Of a DNA stretch of 64,000 nucleotides, positions 22,896 through 33,785 are shown in pieces (position 1 is the first letter of the stretch; each line of letters begins with the position of its first letter). The notes below the pieces were generated by a model, which searched no databases, was not told the origin of the DNA, and worked only from the letters and a program-made list of their open reading frames with translations. The stretch is from Nepenthes gracilis (lineage: Eukaryota > Streptophyta > Magnoliopsida > Caryophyllales > Nepenthaceae): the NCBI GenBank assembly GCA_033239525.1, contig BSYO01000002.1:11504626-11568625 (forward strand). Reading direction: 5' to 3'. The position numbers and the translations under genes are program-made.

Positions 22896-24109
22896 ATAAC
22901 CAATAAAAACTTTATAAACATCTCCAAAAAGCAGCAAAGTTGCTCAAAAAAACTCTCTCCTCAAGTTTGGAAAGCTTAACCTCCGTTGAATGTTGAATGT
23001 TGAAGTTGACCTCCATTGAATGTTGAAGTAAAAAGGTCTAAAAGAAGACAAAACAAAGTACCATCAAGTATGAAGGATTGTGTTTTCATTACTAAACAAA
23101 TGAGGAAAAGTCATCTATTTATAATCGAAGCAGAAAGAGATATCTTAAGGAAATTAGTACTAGTTAATTGATCAAAAAATGTCAGTCAATAAGGTAGAAA
23201 ATTAGATCCTGATTGACAAGATCAATCAATCACTACGAAAATTAAAAAAAAAAACAAAGCATACACAGTTGGCTTGACAGATATACTAACAAACTTTTCA
23301 TTTTAACATACTCATAACTTGAATTCAACTTTGAGTATGAAGATCTAGTATTGGGTATGGTCTAGATACGATCAATCTAATATGGAAAGAATATGGGGTG
23401 CACAAGTTGTCACTCTAAAGATAGTTGCTTGACTTGGTATGAAATTAGTCTAGAAATCGATCTAGATAATCACTCTACTGATCAATTGAATAACCGAGTG
23501 ATCAGAGACATTGAAGATCGGGGCGACTAATTATCTAACAAAATAATAAATCCGATATTAAATCTTTATGAATGATTATATAAAATTGAGAGATAATTAA
23601 CCACTTTAATGTAGACAATAATAAATAATCAAATAAATGTTGAGTATTAACTGCTAAACGATTACAAAGCAAACATAATGGTTAGAGCCCGAAAAATGTG
23701 TTGTTTCAGATAGTAGTTACACTAATTTTGAAAAGACGGGTTGTTTGGCATTCAAGCTCTAAATACAAAACTCTTGTTCAACACCAAGAAGAGAAAGGAG
23801 GAAAAGAAAAGGAACCATAGTCTTGCATTAAGAAAAAGAGAAACATATTCAGTGCTTTTGCCACAATTCACCTTTTTCTTCATTCTTCCAAATTTACAAA
23901 GTCGAGTCCTCTAAATTCAATTAATTCACACTCATCCCCTTTCCTTTTTCAATCTATTAATTCTTTTAGAAATAATTCTAATTTGAATATCATAAGACAT
24001 ATCAGGTGGCAAATCACGTAATCCTCTTACCTTATATTAATTATTGTGGTGTGCAATATTCAAATAAGAAAGTTTGAAGGTTCGAGTGGGTGCAATTGAA
24101 TACCCATCA
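22896..24109. other. Flanking DNA without recognisable features
   Basis: AT-rich sequence between element D and the host retrotransposon. It holds a short direct repeat of GTTGAATGTTGAA (about 22985-23030) and a poly(A) stretch near 23250. I see no gene, RNA or transposon ends. Its right edge should be continuous with 62431 onward in an allele lacking the 38-kb insertion. Confidence 0.6.
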
Positions 24110-25011
24110 TGTTGGGTCCAGTGCCAGCAGGGCCCAAGAAATTGTGAGGCCCAATTCAGAAAGCAGCAGCCTTAGTGGCCAACTCGGCCCAATACCCAAA
24201 TTAGCCTACGTGGCAGCCCAATGCTCACAGCCAATTAACGCCACCTGCAGCTCATTAATGCAGCTGCAGGGTGGCAGGTATAGCGTAGAGGAAACGAGCT
24301 AACGAAGAGAAGGTCAGCGCTGCCAACCGCGACTCACGCCGCTGTCCACAGTTCTCTAGCCAATCCCAACGCGATGGGCAAACCATGTTGGCCTGCGAAG
24401 CATGACAGTCTCCCCATCACCACAAGGCGACAATTGACACGCCGGTGATCACCACTGGGCAACGGCTGATGAATCCCTATAGGAAGGATTCTCGCGCCTA
24501 AAGCCCCAAACCAAGGAGCCTATAAATTCCCTCTCCTTGTACAGGAGACGGGATCAGATACTGGGCATCCAACTTAATATTGTGCAGCAAAACACTCACA
24601 CCAGAGTTCAAACTCTCAAATCAGTGCCTAGATCCTACCTCTGTAGCGTTACTAAGGCTTCGAGAGAGAGTGAGCCACCATTTGCGATGCATACAGGGAG
24701 CCAAGCCTCCAACTAAACGCTCATTAATCCCTCACCCTTGCATTCATGCACTCTCAGCGCATTCACAACATATCTTTGCACACCTCTAAGCATGCACCCC
24801 TTTCCGTTTATTGTGGAAAGTTGCTGACTTGTGCATTGGAATGTCTTCGGTGGGATTGATCCCACCAAACTTCTAACCTCTTATTTGTGGTTTGTGTTGT
24901 ATAAGTTCCAAATTCACAGCGACGGAGATCAAACCAGATTGAAATTTTACCCAGACCAGGAATCCAAAAGCTTCCTAATCCATACGATAACTTGGGACCC
25001 GGGGTGTAACA
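24110..25011 (+). repeat. Host element 5' LTR
   Basis: TGTTGGGTCCAGTGCC at the start, GGGGTGTAACA at the end, 902 bp. It is collinear with 61529-62430, including GGCCCAATACCCAAATT, TATAAAT at the same offset and CACCTCTAAGC..GCGCCCCTTTCCG-like text. GC content is visibly higher than in the chromovirus LTRs. Confidence 0.92.
24521..24527 (+). promoter_or_regulatory. TATA box of host 5' LTR
   Basis: TATAAAT preceded by GGAGCC and followed by CCCTCTCC. The same element sits at 61941-61947 in the 3' LTR. Confidence 0.65.
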
Positions 25012-25030
25012 TTGACACCGTCTATGAAAA
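25012..25030 (+). other. Host element primer-binding-site region
   Basis: TTGACACCGTCTATGAAAA directly abuts the LTR end. It resembles the (T)TGGCGCCGTCTGTGGGAA text common after LTRs of Tat-type elements. I do not assign the cognate tRNA. Confidence 0.6.
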
Positions 25031-25081
25031 CGCAACAAAAAGTCTAGTGTCTCCCTTCAACATTCACTCCTTTATGACAAG

Positions 25082-25289
25082 ATGGTCAACACTCGGGCAC
25101 AAGTCAACGTCGCGACAAGAGATGCAGCCACTCATGGCGACGACCCTTCAGTGGGTAGCTGTGCTGATGTTCGTCCGTAGCCTGACATTCACCAGCTAGC
25201 AGCCAAAATGGGCGACATAAGGCTGATGCTCCAGGCTCTCTATACCCGAACGAGCACGCAGTGGATGGGAGCTACTCCACCAAGCCTCA
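25082..25289 (+). pseudogene. gag: Host element gag, N-terminal stub
   Basis: The frame from ATG 25082 reads MVNTRAQVNVATRD, a stop near codon 36 (TAG), then HQLAAKMGDIRLMLQALYTR. Such short, polar N-termini precede Gag in Tat-lineage elements; this family link is from memory of general form. At about 25290 it changes abruptly to the middle of a Tekay LTR. The rest of gag, the protease and the RT start are absent from the window. Confidence 0.65.
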
Positions 25290-26593
25290 GGACTTTACAG
25301 TCCGAATAGATTCTCCGGCATGCCTTAGGACTTTACAGTGGTAATCGAGGATAACTCTGTCCTTAGAGTTATTTGTAGTCCGCCCTTTCCTTGGGGTGTT
25401 ACGTGGGAGGAAACACAGTTACAAGCCTACCTTCAGGTGGCATATAGTACAGAGATCCCTCGAGATGGGATATACATGTTACAGTGATGGGCCTTAGATT
25501 GTGTGGACTGAACACAATCTATCCTCGATTATTCCCCCCTCAGCTAGTAGGGTATGCTAGCAGGGTCTGTTACGATTATGCTATATTACAGTTTACAATG
25601 TACAGTTTACAGTTACAAAGTACAGTTTACAGTTTACAGTGTATAGTTTATAGTGTACAATTTACAGTTTATAGTGTATCATTAAAGTTTACAGTTATCG
25701 TCTACAGTTTACAGTTTATAGTGCATCGTTAAAGTTTATAGTTTACCGATTACAGTTTACAGTTTACAATTTACCGATTACAACTACCGTTTACAGTTTA
25801 CCGTTTACAGTTTATCGTTTACAGCTTACCGATTACTGATTTCTAAACATGAGGTTTAACATCGTCAAAGTATTCCTTTACTGTTTTCTAGATTATGTTT
25901 TGTTTAAATGTTCTGGTTCTGTACAGTTATATGATCGTTCTGCATCACAGTTTTACTGCTCATATGCATGTACCTTGTTGGGCCTCGGCTCACTGATTTA
26001 TTATTTTTTTTCCCCTCCAGATAAGACAGTAGAGTTAGTGCCTGAAGAGAAAGAGTAATCAAAAGAAGTTTCTAAAGACTTTTGAGGACCTGAAGCATTT
26101 TGAAGCCATTTTGGGAGAGCCTGTTAACGTAAAGACTTGACTGATCATGTAATTTGGTATACTGATCTTGTATTTATGGATGTTCGTGCACATGTGGATT
26201 TTATATAGAGGCATATGATGTATGTGATGGTAAAAGAAAAATTGTGCTTCTGCAGGTTGATAGTTTAGCTTCTGCTCTAAACTTTTGGATATATTGTGCA
26301 GGTTCTAAACGCCATCTCGTTATTGAATTGTTAGCGTAGCTAACGCTTTTATAGATTTATGCCATGGATGGCATATGTGATCCTATGTATGCTTGTTGTA
26401 GGAAGAATTGTGAATGATTGATAGTTTTATGCTTGTAATGGATGATCATACAGGTTGTATTTTGAGATTTTTCATTCAATTACAAAGGAGACTCTACCAA
26501 AATTTCTGCAGAAGTCTTGCCTTATATTTTAGACCAGTAATTATGTTTCTGTCTTGATGAAAGCTTTTGAGGAAAAAAATCCATTCTGTCACA
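25290..26593 (+). repeat. Element A 5' LTR, 3' portion only
   Basis: Collinear with 32430-33731 of the 3' LTR at an offset near 7138. About the first 1.1 kb of LTR is missing. It ends CATTCTGTCACA. Over the last 115 bases I count about nine differences from the 3' LTR, most of them transitions. Confidence 0.9.
25570..25850 (+). repeat. TTTACAG heptamer array in LTR A
   Basis: Imperfect tandem array of TTTACAG/TTTATAG/TTTACCG units. The equivalent part of the 3' LTR (about 32720-32985) has diverged units with a TTTCTGATT core. It is a fast-evolving simple array in the LTR. Confidence 0.85.
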
Positions 26594-26606
26594 TTTGGTC
26601 TCAGAT
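26594..26606 (+). other. Element A primer-binding site
   Basis: TTTGGTCTCAGAT follows the LTR end. It is close to the initiator-Met tRNA complement TGGTATCAGA. Confidence 0.75.
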
Positions 26607-26827
26607 AATTGAGATGCCTTAGGAATTGATCGACCAAAAAGCGGAAGTATAGGATTGAATCTCTTAACAGAATTCCTGTAGGAATAACTTGAGGAAGTTA
26701 AGGCAACTAGGACCCTTAAGAGATTGGTTCTTAGGCTAGGCTAGAAACTCCTTAAAGCTGTTGAATATTTCTTTCTCATTCCATTGAATTCTTGTCCTTA
26801 TAACCTTGCATTTACCTTGATTATAGG

Positions 26828-27818
26828 ATGGCAAGTAGAAGAGGTAGAAGGAATGACCACGGTGGTGCTAGCAGTTCCTATGATAGAGAGGCGCTTCTAT
26901 TGATCTACTGGAGAGGATGACCAATGTGGTAGAATCTGTCGAGCAAAAACATATGGCTCCGATTCTTGCACCCGAGCCAGCTCCGACACTTCTTGGTCCT
27001 ACGACATATGATAAATTCACAGCGGAGCAAGCACCGGGCTTCCTAGGAAAGCCTGATCCGACTGAAGCAGACGTGTGGTTGAAAAGGATGAAGAAGATAT
27101 TCGCTGTGATTAGCTGTACCGATCGGAAAAAGGTCACCTTTACGGTGTACAAACTGGAAGGTGAAGCTGATAGTTGGTGGGATATACAGAAGAGGGCGAT
27201 GGGAGTACCTGATGATGTCATTACCTGGGAGATTTTTGAGGATGCCTTTCTGGATAAGTACTCCCCATCCAGTCTCCAAGATCAGAAGGAGCAGGAATTT
27301 ATTAGACTGAGGCAAGGGAACATGACGGTCAAAGAGTATGATGCCAGGTTCACTGAGCTGTCCCGTTTAACACCCTTCTATGTAGAAGATGAGCAAAGGA
27401 AAGCGAAGAAGTTCCAGCAAGGTCTACGGGATGACATTAGAAAGTTATTGTCTGTTTTAAAGCTCCAAACTTATGCCGAGATCCTGGACAGAGCAGTGAT
27501 TTATGAGAAGGAAGCAGAAACGGAGAGATTCTATGCAAAGAGGACTGCTAGCTGAGCGGAAGTGAGTACCGGATCCGCTGCAGGATCTTATGGACCTTCC
27601 AAGAAGACTAGGACGACTGACAGGGGAAAGAGTATTGTACCGGTTCAGTCAATAACCGATACTAGAGTGTTGGCTGAAGACTGTACCTTCTGTGGGAGGA
27701 AACATCCGGGACAAGCATGCCGTAAGTTTTTGGGAGAGTGTTTCAGATGTGGACAGCATGGCCACCTGTACAGGGACTGTCCATTACTTCCGAGGCTAGA
27801 AGGAAAGAAGCCTACTGT
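26828..27818 (+). pseudogene. gag: Element A gag with zinc knuckle
   Basis: Capsid/nucleocapsid of the element. The start MASRRGRRND at 26828 follows TTATAG, as in related elements. A one-base shift near 26890 moves the frame; the open frame then reads TNVVESVEQ, FLGKPDPTEADVWLKRMKKI, YKLEGEADSWWD, FEDAFLDKYSP and VKEYDARFTELSRLTPF. An in-frame TGA lies at 27553-27555. The nucleocapsid has CTFCGRKHPGQAC and a canonical knuckle CFRCGQHGHLYRDC (27739-27780; Cx2Cx4Hx4C). It is continuous with protease in the same frame. Confidence 0.93.
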
Positions 27819-28290
27819 CTTAGGAAAGGCTTTCGCGGTGGCTGTTCAGGATCCGGAGGCATCTCCGAATGTTATGGAAGGTACTCTTTCTATTTGTGGA
27901 GTTTCTACATCCATATTATTTGACTCAGGGTCTACCCATTCCTTTGTTTTTTCGTGATTTGTATGCTGTATTGTATCTACCCCGTGTATTTTGGATTGTG
28001 AACTATCTGTGTGTACTCCCACTGGATCCCCTGTGGTTACGGTTGTTATGTATCTGGGATGTATAGTTGAGGTGGATGGGAACCGTTTGGTTGCAGATTT
28101 GGTGTTGTTGAACATGGGTGGTTTTGACGTGATTCTAGGAATGGACTGGCTGGCTAAATACCATGCCAGTATTGACTATTTTCTAAAGCGGGTTTGTTTT
28201 AATATTCTCAAAATGGAGCCCTTTTTCTTTCAGGGCATTAAGAAAAAGGGGGTGCCGGTATTGATCTCTACTTTACATACTAAGCATTTG
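27819..28290 (+). pseudogene. Element A aspartic protease
   Basis: Would process the Gag-Pol polyprotein. The active-site triad reads FDSGSTHSFV with D at 27922-27924. An in-frame TGA at 27955-27957 follows shortly, then the same frame continues LDCELSVCTPTG, GCIVEVDGNRLVADLVLL and FDVILGMDWLAKYHASID, the usual C-terminal protease signature. The active site is intact but the frame is closed by the stop. Confidence 0.9.
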
Positions 28291-29147
28291 ATAAGAAGCG
28301 GATGTAAAGCTTACTTGGCATATGTCTGGACTACTGGGAGTCATAGTGTGCCGACTAAGGACATCCTGGTTGTTTGTGACTTTGAGGATATATTTCCAGA
28401 AGAGTTACTTGGATTGCCTCCACACCGGGAAATTGAGTTTGAGATTGTTATTGTTCCTGGTGTTAGTCCAATTTCTAAAGCCCCCTATCGTATGGCTCCG
28501 ACTGAATTGAAGGAGTTGAAGTTGCAATTGCAGGAGCTACTAGACAAGGGCTACTAGACAAGGGCTTTATCAGACCGAGTGTATATCCTTGGGGTGCACG
28601 AGTGTTGTTTGTGAGGAAGAAAGATAGGTCTTTACGGTTGTGTGTTGACTATCGTGAATTAAATAAGATCACGATTAAAAATAAATACCCTCTACCGCGC
28701 ATTGATGATTTATTTGATCAGTTGCAAGGATCTCGAGTGTTTTCAAAGATTGATTTGAGGTCCGATTATTACCAATTGAGGATCAAGCCGGAAGATGTGG
28801 CTAAAAATGCTTTTCGAACACGTTATGGCGATTATGAGTTTCTTGTTATGCCTTTTGGCCTTACGAATACTCCAACTGCTTTTATGGATTTGATAAATAG
28901 GGTATTTAAGCCGTACTTGGATAAATTTGTGGTGGTGTTCATTGATGGCATCTTGATTTATTCAAAGGATCATGAGGAACACAAAATTCATTTGAGGAAG
29001 GTACTTCAAATGCTCCATGAGGAAAAACTATATGCCAAGCTGAGTAAATGTGAGTTCTGGCTCGAGAATGTGATGTTTTTGGGGCATGTGATTTCTGATG
29101 GTGGCATTTTTGTGGATCCCGGGAAAATAGAGGCCGTTACAAATTAG
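28291..29147 (+). pseudogene. Element A reverse transcriptase, catalytic site mutated
   Basis: Polymerase domain. Frame 1 gives FEDIFPEELLGLPPHREIEF and [20 protein letters not shown] to a TAG at 28555. A 14-bp tandem duplication (GCTACTAGACAAGG, 28530-28557) shifts the frame; frame 3 then continues [58 protein letters not shown] and [18 protein letters not shown]. The catalytic FIDD is FIDG (Asp to Gly, codon 28947-28949), so even without stops the enzyme would be dead. A TAG stop lies at 29145-29147. Confidence 0.95.
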
Positions 29148-29717
29148 AGCAGACCGGCTTCTGTGACTGAGATTAGGAGCTTTCTGGACATGGCGGGATA
29201 TTACAGACATATTGTAGAGAATTTCTCACAGATTGCTATGCCTCTGACTCAGCTGCTGAAGAAGGAGGCTAAGTTTGTGTGGACAGAGGAGTGTGATCTG
29301 AGCTTCCAGGAGCTAAAGGATTGTTTGACTACCGCTCCAGTGCTGATCATTCTAGAGGATTCATGAGGCTTTAAGGTGTACTGCGACGCCTCTAAAGCAG
29401 GTCTAGGATGTGTATTGATGCAGCATGGTAAAGTGGTGGCTTATGGATCTAGGCAACTGAAAGAGCATGAGAAGAATTATCCTACTTATGACCTCAAGCT
29501 TACTACTGTTATCTTTGAGTTGAAAATTTGGAAACATTATCTGTATGGTGAGAGGTTCCTTGTGTATTCAGATCACAAAAGTTTGAAGTACCTGTTTTTG
29601 TAAAAGGAGCTTAACATGAGGCAAAGGAGATGGCTTGATTTCTTGAAAGACTATGACTGCAAGATACAGTATAAGCCAGGGAAGGCCAACGTAGTTGCGG
29701 ACGCATTGAGTCGCTGA
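29148..29717 (+). pseudogene. Element A RNase H
   Basis: Frame 3 continues TEIRSFLDMAGYYRH, LTQLLKKEAKFVWTEEC, a TGA at 29364-29366, [48 protein letters not shown], a TAA at 29601-29603, then [20 protein letters not shown] and ADALSR before TGA 29715-29717. The acidic residues of the RNase H core (YCDAS, DHKS, ADALS) remain. It would degrade the RNA strand during reverse transcription. Confidence 0.93.
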
Positions 29718-31129
29718 TCAGGTTATGTGGCACACTTGCAGGTCAAACAAATGAAAATGTTGGATTATCTGAAGCAGTGCGATATCCAACGTTATACTAA
29801 AGGTGATAGACTGCTCCTGTCATACCTTCAGATTCAACCAGAAGTAGTTAGCGAAGTTAAAGAGAAGCAGGTGAATGATCTGTTCCTCATGGATATTGTT
29901 AATGATTTGAGTAAAGAGTCCCGATCTGATTTTAACGTCCGTCCTGATGGTGTGTTGAGGTTTAGAGACCGATTATGTGTACCAGATGATAAAGGGTTGA
30001 AGGAGAAGATTTTAAAGGAGGCTCACCAGTCTCGGTATACGATCCACCCGAGGACGAATAAAATGTATCAGGATCTGTAGAAAATTTTCTAGTGGAGAAA
30101 TATGAAGAGAGATATCATGGCTTATATGGAGAGATGCCTGGTATCTCAGCAACTGAAGGCTGAAAGGAGGAAACCTTCTGGATTGTTATAGCCAATGTCA
30201 ATCCCGAGCTGAAAATGGGAGGACATTGCCATGGACTTTGTATTGGGTTTACCAAGGACTCCTAGGAATCATGACGCTGTATGGGTTATAGTTGATCGGC
30301 TGACAAAATCAGCCCACTTCTTGGTTATCAGACAACCTATCCGCATGATAAGTTGGCTCAGTTGTATGTAAATGAGATCGTGAGGCTTCATGGAGTTCCT
30401 ACCTCTATTGTGTTTGATAGAGATCCACGTTTTGTCTCGAGGTTTTGGGAGAGCTTGCATAAGGAGTTGGGGATAGAGTTGAAGTTCAGTACTGCGTATC
30501 ACCCCCAGACCGATGGCCAATCTGAGTGTATCATTCAGATGCTTGAGGATATGTTAAGGGCCTCTGTTTTGGAGATGAAAGGAACTTGGGATACTTGTCT
30601 GGCACTAGCTGAATTCATTTATAATAACAGCTACCAAGCTAGTATCAGCATGACACCTTTTGAGGCATTGTATGGGAGAAAGTGTAGGTCACCTATTCAC
30701 TGAGAGAAGACCGGAGACAAAAGGATTTTGGGCCCGAAGATTGTGAAAGAAACAGCAGAGAAGATTAAAGTGATTCATGATAATTTGAAGGTTGCTCAAA
30801 GCCGACAGAAAAGCTATGCGGATAGGCGAAGGATAGAATTGAGTTTTGAGGCAGGAGATCTTGTATTTCTGAAGGTCTCACCATCCAAGGGCACGTTTCT
30901 GTTTGGAGTGAAGGGGAAACCGAAGTCGTGGTTCATTGGCCCTTTTGAGATTTTGGAAAGGATCGGGGAGGTAGCCTATAGGGTGGCGTTACCACCTAAT
31001 CTAACGGGCGTACATGATGTGTTTCATGTATCGATGCTTCGGAAGTACGTCCATGATCCTACGCACGTGATTGACTATGAATCTTTGGCTATTGACAAGG
31101 ATTTGTCCTACATTAAGGAACCACTGTAA
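29718..31129 (+). pseudogene. Element A integrase, zinc finger and frame broken
   Basis: The HHCC region reads EAHQSRYTIHPRTNKMYQDL, TAG 30078-30080, then ..YMERCLVSQQLKAERRKP: the last zinc ligand Cys is Ser (30144-30146). The catalytic core has [14 protein letters not shown] (first Asp), [13 protein letters not shown], a frameshift near 30329, then VFDRDPRFVSRFW (second Asp) and TDGQSECIIQMLEDMLRA (Glu). MTPFEALYGRKCRSPIH closes at a TGA near 30703. The C-terminus includes GDLVFLKVSPSKG, GPFEILERIGEVAYRVALPP and DVFHVSMLRKYVHDPTHV. Confidence 0.94.
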
Positions 31130-31290
31130 GTTATAGACCGAAAGGATTAGAAATTGCGTAACGAAGACCATCCCCTGGTGAAAATGCTTTGGAGGAATCA
31201 TTCACCGGAAGAGGCCACTTGGGAACGCGAAGAAGAAATCCAAAGCGAGTATCCTCACTTGTCTCTTGAGGTATGTAGTTTATTTAATTT
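31130..31290 (+). pseudogene. Element A chromodomain
   Basis: After the integrase, DRKD, a TAG (31148-31150), KLRNEDHPLVKMLWRNHSPE, EATWEREEEIQSEYPHLSLE. This is the chromodomain of plant chromoviruses (aromatic VKMLW and EATWE hallmarks), thought to guide integration to heterochromatin by binding modified histone tails. It explains why such elements pile up in regions like this one. Confidence 0.92.
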
Positions 31291-31307
31291 CGAGGACGAA
31301 ATTTCTT

Positions 31308-31321
31308 TAAGTGGGGGAGAG
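31308..31321 (+). other. Polypurine tract of element A
   Basis: AAGTGGGGGAGAG immediately precedes the 3' LTR start TGTGAGGCCC, in the conserved context GAGGACGAAATTTC. It would prime plus-strand synthesis. Confidence 0.85.
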
Positions 31322-33731
31322 TGTGAGGCCCTAAAACCAAAAAACGTGAAAATTTGAAGTAATTAGAATGATGAGTATCATTAAGAGGCCAAACATGTAG
31401 TGAAAAATGACGGTTGAAAGTAAGAAGTTGGAAAAATACCCGAGTTCAGCAAGCAGCCATGTGGCACCTGCTGTGCGCCCGAGGCGCTACAGTGAGCGCA
31501 AAATCCAATAGCTGCCCCGCTCGACGAGCGCCCGCTGGGCGCTTGAGAGCGTTTAGCAGAATGTAGCCGGCTCGCTGCGCGACCGTTGGGCGTTTGAGCG
31601 CGATTAGCAGAATGTGGCCCGTTTGCTGGGCGCTTAAGGCGCGCTTAAACGCGGCCCCGACTTTTGCCCTCATCCTGGCCTCGTTTTTGTTGTAAAATGA
31701 AGGGGAAAAACGAAAAGTGAGAGAGAGAGAGAAGACCATGCACGAAGGAGAGGAAGAAGAGGAAGAAGAGCAGAGGAGAAAGGAAAATCACTTGTTCTAA
31801 TCCACACCCGATAAAAATAACGGTAGATCGGGCCAAGGCAAGTGTACTTCGGACGTTGTTTTTCGTTTTTACCGTTTCCTCTTGCATTAAAGTTGATAAA
31901 AATGCTCTAAAATGATGTTGATGCATGTTTAAAATAAATGAAGTATGTTTCCTTCGATTGTTTGGTTAGATTTTATGTTTATCCATGTTTATTGCAAGTT
32001 TTGGCTTCGATTTCTTGAATAAGCATGTAAATAGTGTTCAATTTGCTTCCGAAAGTATGTGATGAAACCCTAGCTCGAAAATATTGTGAAATTTGAGTAA
32101 ATTACATGATTTAATGTATATGCATGGATTTATGGCATTAATTTCATGAATAAGCACATGTTTAGAGATCGATTTGAGTCCGAAAGTTTTGGTGAAGCCC
32201 TAGGTGTAAAAATGAAGAGGTTTTGACGATTTTTAACCGTAGCTTCTGTTATATAAAAGTTAACTGGCTCCCAGTATAATTTGTTTTTGAAAATGTGCAC
32301 GGACTTATACCAATGAAATTTCCATGTACTTTTTGAAGTTAACTGAAAGTAAATTGTGAAACTTTGATTGTGAAAGAGGGTTTTTAATAAAGAGGTTATT
32401 TTTTATACCGATATTTAGAACTTGGGACTGACTACTGTCCGGATAGGTTCTCCGACATGCCTTAGGACTTTACGGTAATAATCGAGGATAACGCTGTCCA
32501 TGGAGTTATTTGTGGTCCGCCCTTTCCTCGGGGCATTAAGTGGAAGGAAACACAGTTGCAGGCCTACCTTCGGGTGGCATACAGTATAGAGATCCCTCGG
32601 GATGGGATATACATGTTACAGTGATAGGCCTTAGATTATGTGGACTTAATACAATCTATCCTCGATTATTCGCCCCCTCAGCTAGTAGGGTATACTGGCA
32701 GGGTCTGTTACCGTTATGCTATGTTACGATTTCTGATGTACATTTCTGATTACAAAGTACTGATTTCTAGTGTACAGATTTACAATGTCCAATTTATTTT
32801 GATGTATCGTTAAAGTTTCTGATTATCGTTTACAATTTCTGATTTATCGCTGATTTTACAACGCATCATTAAAGTTTCTGATTTTACCGATTCTGATTCT
32901 GATTTCTGATTTACGATTGCGATTTACCGTTTACAGTTTACCATTTACAATTTATCGTTTACAGCTTACCGATTACTGATTTCTAAACATGAGGTTTAAC
33001 ATCGTCAAAGTATTCTTTTACTGTTTTCCAGATTATGTTTTATTTAAACGTTCTGGTTCTGTACAGTTATATGACCGTTCTGCATCACAATTTTACCGCT
33101 CATATGCATGTACCTTGTTAGGCCTCGGCTTACTATTTTATTATTTTTTCCCTCCAAATGAGACAGTAGAGTTAGTGCCTGACAAGAAAGAGTAATCAAA
33201 AGAAGTTTCCAAAGACTTTTGAGGACCTGAAGCATTTTGGAGCCATTTTGGAAGAGCCTGTTGACGTAAAGACTTGACTGATCATGTGATTTTGTATACT
33301 AATCTTGTATTTATGAATGTTCTTGCACATGTGGATTTCGTATAGAGCCATATGATGTATGTGATGGTAAAAGAAAAACTATACTTCTGCAGGTTGATAG
33401 TTTAGCTTCCGCTCTAAACTTTTGGATATACTATATAGGTTCTAGACGCCATCTCGTTATTGAACTGTTAGCATAGCTAATGCTTTTATAGATTTATGCC
33501 ATGGATGGCATATGTGATCCTATGTATGCCTGTTGTAGGAAGAATTGTGAATGATTGATAGTTGTATGCTTGTAACGAATGATCACACAGGTTGTATTTT
33601 TGGATTTTTCATTCAATTACAAAGGAAACTCTGCCGAAATTTCTGCAGAAGTCTTGCCTTATATTTTAGACCAGTAATTATGTTTCTGTCTTGACGGAAG
33701 CTTTTGTGAAAAAAAAATCCGTTCCGTCACA
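31322..33731 (+). repeat. Element A 3' LTR
   Basis: Complete, 2410 bp, TGTGAGGCCC to CCGTTCCGTCACA. It contains a GC-rich GGCGC/GAGCGC block (31455-31660), a GA-rich leader (31715-31785), AAG|GCAAGTGTACTTCGG (GC at 31838-31839) and CTTCTGCAG|GTTG (AG at 33391-33392). The next base begins host RT coding sequence. Confidence 0.93.
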
Positions 33732-33785
33732 ACACACCTCCTTTATGACCGACCAGGAAACGTATTGCTATAATGTAATGCCCCT
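33732..33785 (+). pseudogene. Host element RT fragment (left piece)
   Basis: Only 54 bp between element A and solo LTR1, but it reads TSFMTDQETYCYNVMPL, the fingers-palm segment of Tat-lineage RT just before the FGLKNAG motif. That motif follows across LTR1 at 35834. The match of both sides proves the host coding was split here. Confidence 0.88.

Larger units (their letters stand above)
25290..33731 (+). mobile_element. Tekay-like chromovirus element A (5' LTR truncated)
   Basis: A nearly complete gag-pol element: partial 5' LTR, primer site (26594), gag, protease, RT, RNase H, integrase, chromodomain, polypurine tract and a complete 2410-bp 3' LTR. The C-terminal chromodomain places it among chromoviruses; LTR length and domain order fit Tekay/Del. 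The coding region uses frame 1 to 28557, then frame 3, then frame 2 from about 30330, with many in-frame stops. The 3' LTR runs directly into host RT sequence at 33732. Confidence 0.93.

Noticed and set aside
26868..28115. Minus-strand frames opposite element A gag and protease
   Set aside because: They are shadows of the sense polyprotein and contain no recognisable motif.
25290..33731. Element A as an autonomous, active retrotransposon
   Set aside because: The 5' LTR promoter half is deleted, there are numerous stops and frameshifts, and RT and integrase residues are mutated.
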